This document shows, piece by piece, positions 14,612 through 16,475 of a stretch of 16,475 nucleotides of DNA. The notes below the pieces were generated by a model. The model saw nothing but the letters and a program-made list of their open reading frames with translations. It was not told the DNA's origin and did no database searches. Position 1 is the first letter of the stretch; every line of letters begins with the position of its first letter. The DNA lies in the NCBI GenBank assembly GCA_937880335.1, contig CALFLJ010000111.1:1-16475 (forward strand). Direction: 5' to 3'. This stretch comes from an uncultured Succinatimonas sp. GTDB lineage: Bacteria > Pseudomonadota > Gammaproteobacteria > Enterobacterales > Succinivibrionaceae. The translations under genes and the position numbers were made by a program.

Positions 14612-15439
14612 TTAGAAAACGGGAATATAACCACCGTCATAGGCATCAATAATTGTTTTTCTTACTTCGTCAGAACGAAATGTTTTTATGACCTTTTGAT
14701 ATACCTCGTTGTTTTTGTCCTCAGCACGAGCTGCAATAATGTTCACATATGGATTATCTTCCTCAGAGGCATTTGGGTTTTCAGAAAAAATTGCATCAGA
14801 AGGTTTTAAATTAGCTGAAAATGCATTGCCTCCATTGATACAAGCTGCATCCATATCAGGAAGAATATTATTAAGCACACCGGATTCTGCTTCGCGAATT
14901 TCAATTTTTACGTTGTATTTAAGGATATCTGCCTTTGTTGGGACAAAACCTTTAGCTTTATCAACCTCAATAAGACCAGCTTGTTCTAGTAGTTTTAAAG
15001 CTCTGCCGCCATTTGTCAGATCAGATGGGATTCCTATAATCGATCCGTCGTGTATATCCTCAAGACTCTTAACTTTTTCCTTATTGTTATAGATACGAAT
15101 AGGAGCTATGAATGTTTGGCACAAAGAAATTAAATTATAATTATTTCTTTTTATATCATTTAAAAAGAAAGCCTCGTGCTGAAAGGCATTAAGATCTATT
15201 TCTTTATCGGCAAGAGCTCGATTTGGAATAGCGTAGTCTGAGAATTTTACAAGCTTAATTTTTATTTTATCTTTAGCTAAAAGTTCGTTTACTTTTTCCC
15301 AGTGAGCATTATAGTCTCCTACAACACCAACCTTCACTTCGGTAAAATCGGACTCTTTTGCATCTTTTTCATTACATGCAGTTAAATTTAATGAAGTAAT
15401 TGTAACAGCAGCTAAAAGAAGTAATTTTATTAGTCTCAT
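14612..15439 (-). CDS. metQ: MetQ/NlpA-family substrate-binding lipoprotein
   Basis: Lipid-anchored periplasmic binding protein of a methionine-type ABC importer, 275 aa. Type II signal peptide with lipobox LTAC (Cys22), then VKVGVVGDYNAHWEKV, the NAFQH segment (84-88) and FSDYAIPNRAL, TNGGR (142-146) and INGGNAF with Asn202, aligning with methionine-contact regions of E. coli MetQ. In the last, MetQ's INTTYA is changed to INGGNAF, so the pocket may be altered. Start has AAGGA about ten bases upstream. It is the first gene of the five-gene operon and likely the most expressed because of the following hairpin. Substrates could be L- or D-methionine or N-acyl-amino acids. Confidence 0.92.
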   Translation of the reverse strand: MRLIKLLLLAAVTITSLNLTACNEKDAKESDFTEVKVGVVGDYNAHWEKVNELLAKDKIKIKLVKFSDYAIPNRALADKEIDLNAFQHEAFFLNDIKRNNYNLISLCQTFIAPIRIYNNKEKVKSLEDIHDGSIIGIPSDLTNGGRALKLLEQAGLIEVDKAKGFVPTKADILKYNVKIEIREAESGVLNNILPDMDAACINGGNAFSANLKPSDAIFSENPNASEEDNPYVNIIAARAEDKNNEVYQKVIKTFRSDEVRKTIIDAYDGGYIPVF

Positions 15440-15545
15440 AATGGTTTTTCCTTTTGTATTACCTGTACTTAGACTTATTGTTTCGTCTTAAAAACATTAT
15501 CTATAAACTTTTTGTAATTTGGTAATACTATATTTTTATACTTGG

Positions 15546-15564
15546 TTATAGTTTTTAGCTATAA
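15546..15564 (-). other. Small hairpin in possible metQ leader
   Basis: TTATAG (15546-15551) pairs with CTATAA (15559-15564), 7-nt loop, adjacent to the larger hairpin at 15568-15595. Together they could form a structured 5' leader if metQ transcription begins upstream of 15600. Confidence 0.35.
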
Positions 15565-15567
15565 GAT

Positions 15568-15595
15568 AAAGAAAGGCTTAATTTAGCCTTTCTTT
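15568..15595 (-). terminator. Perfect 11-bp hairpin, possible metQ leader terminator/attenuator
   Basis: AAAGAAAGGCT (15568-15578) pairs with AGCCTTTCTTT (15585-15595), 6-nt loop. In the minus direction it is followed by ATCTTATAGC. It stands between divergent genes, so it is not the end of a gene; either it belongs to a leader RNA of metQ or it insulates the two promoters. Confidence 0.45.
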
Positions 15596-15803
15596 GCCGA
15601 TGGCTTTTAAGACAATTTAACTTTCTTAAGAAAAAAAATTTTTTTTTTTGCTTAAAATTGCGCAAAATTTAAACGTTATTACTTAATTTTTTTACATTTA
15701 CCCTTAATTACTATTTAAAATTTTGGTGATGATCAAAGAAAACAAAATTAATTAAGTCTAAACTTCAGAAGCTGTATTTATAACAACGCTTAAGGTGTGA
15801 AAG

Positions 15804-16229
15804 ATGTTAAAACAAGGTTGTATGTATTGTGATGAGGTATGTGCTCATCGTGACAGTTTGATGATTAAGATCTGTGATTTTAAACAAGGTACTTTATACT
15901 TATTTAGAGATCAAAAAAATCGTGGCCGTTGTATCCTAGCTGCTAAAGAGCACTATACCGATCTGACCGAGATGGCTCCTGATGATTTGCATGAGTTTTG
16001 GGATGAGGTCGTAATGGTTGCAAATGCAATCCACAGAGGCTTTAGCCCAGATAAGATTAACTATGGAAGCTACGCTGATACTGTAAAACATTTGCATATT
16101 CATATTGTTCCTAAATATATTGATGGTCCAAACTGGAATGGTCCTTTCTCTGATGCTAATCCTAAGTATTTAAGTGATGAAGAATATAAAGAAATTATTG
16201 AAATATTCAAAAAAGAGTTAAGCATTTAA
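15804..16229 (+). CDS. HIT-family (histidine triad) nucleotide-binding protein
   Basis: Small cytoplasmic HIT-domain protein, 141 aa, expected to be a nucleotide hydrolase or transferase (phosphoramidase, dinucleoside polyphosphate hydrolase). The triad is HLHIHIVP with H96, H98 and H100. The N-terminus has CMYC (C6, C9) with C13 and H15 close by, a possible zinc-binding group as in some HIT/GalT-branch proteins. The middle (ILAAKEHYTDLTEMAPDDLHEFWDEV) matches the usual HIT region before the conserved NYGSYADTVKHLH segment, in which Tyr88-Gly89 replaces the usual N-x-G. A C-terminal helix ends the protein. Start has AAGG eight bases upstream. It is monocistronic, divergent from metQ and closed by a strong terminator; no functional link to neighbours can be seen. 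Confidence 0.88.
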   Translation: MLKQGCMYCDEVCAHRDSLMIKICDFKQGTLYLFRDQKNRGRCILAAKEHYTDLTEMAPDDLHEFWDEVVMVANAIHRGFSPDKINYGSYADTVKHLHIHIVPKYIDGPNWNGPFSDANPKYLSDEEYKEIIEIFKKELSI

Positions 16230-16269
16230 TTTAAATTCTTATAAAAATCCTAACCTAAAATTTAGGGTG

Positions 16270-16311
16270 ACCCCAGTAAGCCCAACAAGCTTGCTGGGGT
16301 TTATTATTTTT
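16270..16311 (+). terminator. Rho-independent terminator of the HIT gene
   Basis: 12-bp stem (16270-16281 with 16289-16300) with one G-T wobble, 7-nt loop, GC-rich base (ACCCCAG/CTGGGGT), followed by TTATTATTTTT. It lies about 40 bp after the stop codon. Confidence 0.92.
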
Positions 16312-16475
16312 AAAGCTTAAATATGAGGATAAAGTTGAGATTTATAGATTTTGTAAGAAGATAAATTTAGTAAAAGCTATATAGCAAAATAAGATAGGCG
16401 GATAAAAACACAAATTATCTAATAATTGCAGATAATAGCTGTAGACTTTTCTTAAGTCATATTTTCAAAGTGCTT

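Larger units (their letters stand above)
15440..15803. other. Divergent metQ / HIT-gene spacer
   Basis: 364 bp without a coding frame. From the metQ side it holds an imperfect TTAGAC...GTCTTAA repeat (about 15469-15491), two hairpins (15546-15564 and 15568-15595), a palindrome GCCGATGGC (15596-15604), an A8T11 tract (about 15631-15649), and the 8-bp palindrome TTGCGCAA (15658-15665). No promoter on either strand could be assigned with confidence; TTACCA-N18-GATAAT reading toward metQ near 15500 is one weak option. Confidence 0.6.

Noticed and set aside
14709..15092. Open plus-strand frame of 127 codons antisense to metQ
   Set aside because: It lies wholly inside metQ, which has a clear family, lipobox and ribosome site; the antisense frame has no recognisable domain or start context.
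15465..15495. MetJ box-like AGAC...GTCT repeat upstream of metQ
   Set aside because: MetJ needs tandem 8-bp AGACGTCT-like boxes; only one unit reaches 6 of 8 and the adjacent units do not match.
15440..15620. SAM riboswitch or T-box in the metQ leader
   Set aside because: No SAM-I core, SAM-II/III motif or T-box anti-terminator sequence was recognised; only simple hairpins are present.
16312..16475. Small gene or RNA at the right edge
   Set aside because: Only a 7-bp stem ATTATCT/AGATAAT (16414-16436) and the palindrome GCTATATAGC were seen; nothing supports a feature.
1..16475. Mobile elements, CRISPR arrays, tRNA or rRNA genes
   Set aside because: No transposase, integrase, regular spaced repeats, tRNA cloverleaf or rRNA segments were recognised on reading both strands.

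Overview
The window looks like chromosomal DNA from an AT-rich, host-associated Gram-negative bacterium. Evidence for Gram-negative is a KdgM/NanC-type outer-membrane barrel, a periplasmic kelch mutarotase and a lipoprotein binding protein. The NanA, NanE, NanM and RpiR-type regulator resemble gammaproteobacterial sialic-acid genes. A Succinivibrionaceae- or Pasteurellaceae-like gut or mucosal commensal would fit, but that placement is inference from protein flavour and base composition. No rRNA, tRNA, CRISPR array, insertion sequence or phage gene was seen.

Region 1 (25-6353, minus strand) is a sialic-acid scavenging operon read in the order nanM, nanC, nanE, nanA, an SSS-family sialic-acid symporter (nanT role) and nanK. 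It covers outer-membrane entry (NanC), periplasmic anomer conversion (NanM), sodium-coupled inner-membrane import (SSS), aldol cleavage to ManNAc and pyruvate (NanA), phosphorylation (NanK) and epimerisation to GlcNAc-6-P (NanE). nagA, nagB and a sialidase are not in the window. Four of the five gene junctions carry a stem-loop, so expression is probably tuned along the operon.

Region 2 (6354-7921) is a long AT-rich divergent control region followed by an RpiR-family regulator on the plus strand, the likely sialic-acid regulator. The control region has a good sigma-70 promoter for nanM, TGGAGT elements including one perfect palindrome, and a second repeated palindromic word, AGTTAACTT.

Region 3 (7922-10536, plus strand) starts with a gene-free stretch of about 600 bp. 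It then encodes two membrane proteins overlapping by 8 bp: an unrecognised six-helix protein resembling half of an MFS transporter, and a signal-peptide-bearing Ion Transporter superfamily permease (citrate/NhaD/ArsB-like fold). A bidirectional terminator separates it from the next unit.

Region 4 (10577-15439, minus strand) is a five-gene operon: MetQ-like lipoprotein, N-succinylamino-acid/N-acylamino-acid racemase (enolase superfamily), MetN-like ATPase, MetI-like permease and a cytoplasmic M20 metallopeptidase. The racemase and hydrolase embedded in a methionine-type importer suggest import of N-acyl or D-amino acids (for example N-acyl-methionine), racemisation and deacylation to a free L-amino acid. 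This is the most interesting candidate system here. A hairpin with a T6 tail lies between metQ and the racemase gene.

Region 5 (15440-16475) has a 364-bp divergent spacer with hairpins in the probable metQ leader, a HIT-family protein gene on the plus strand with a strong terminator, and about 160 bp with no gene seen.
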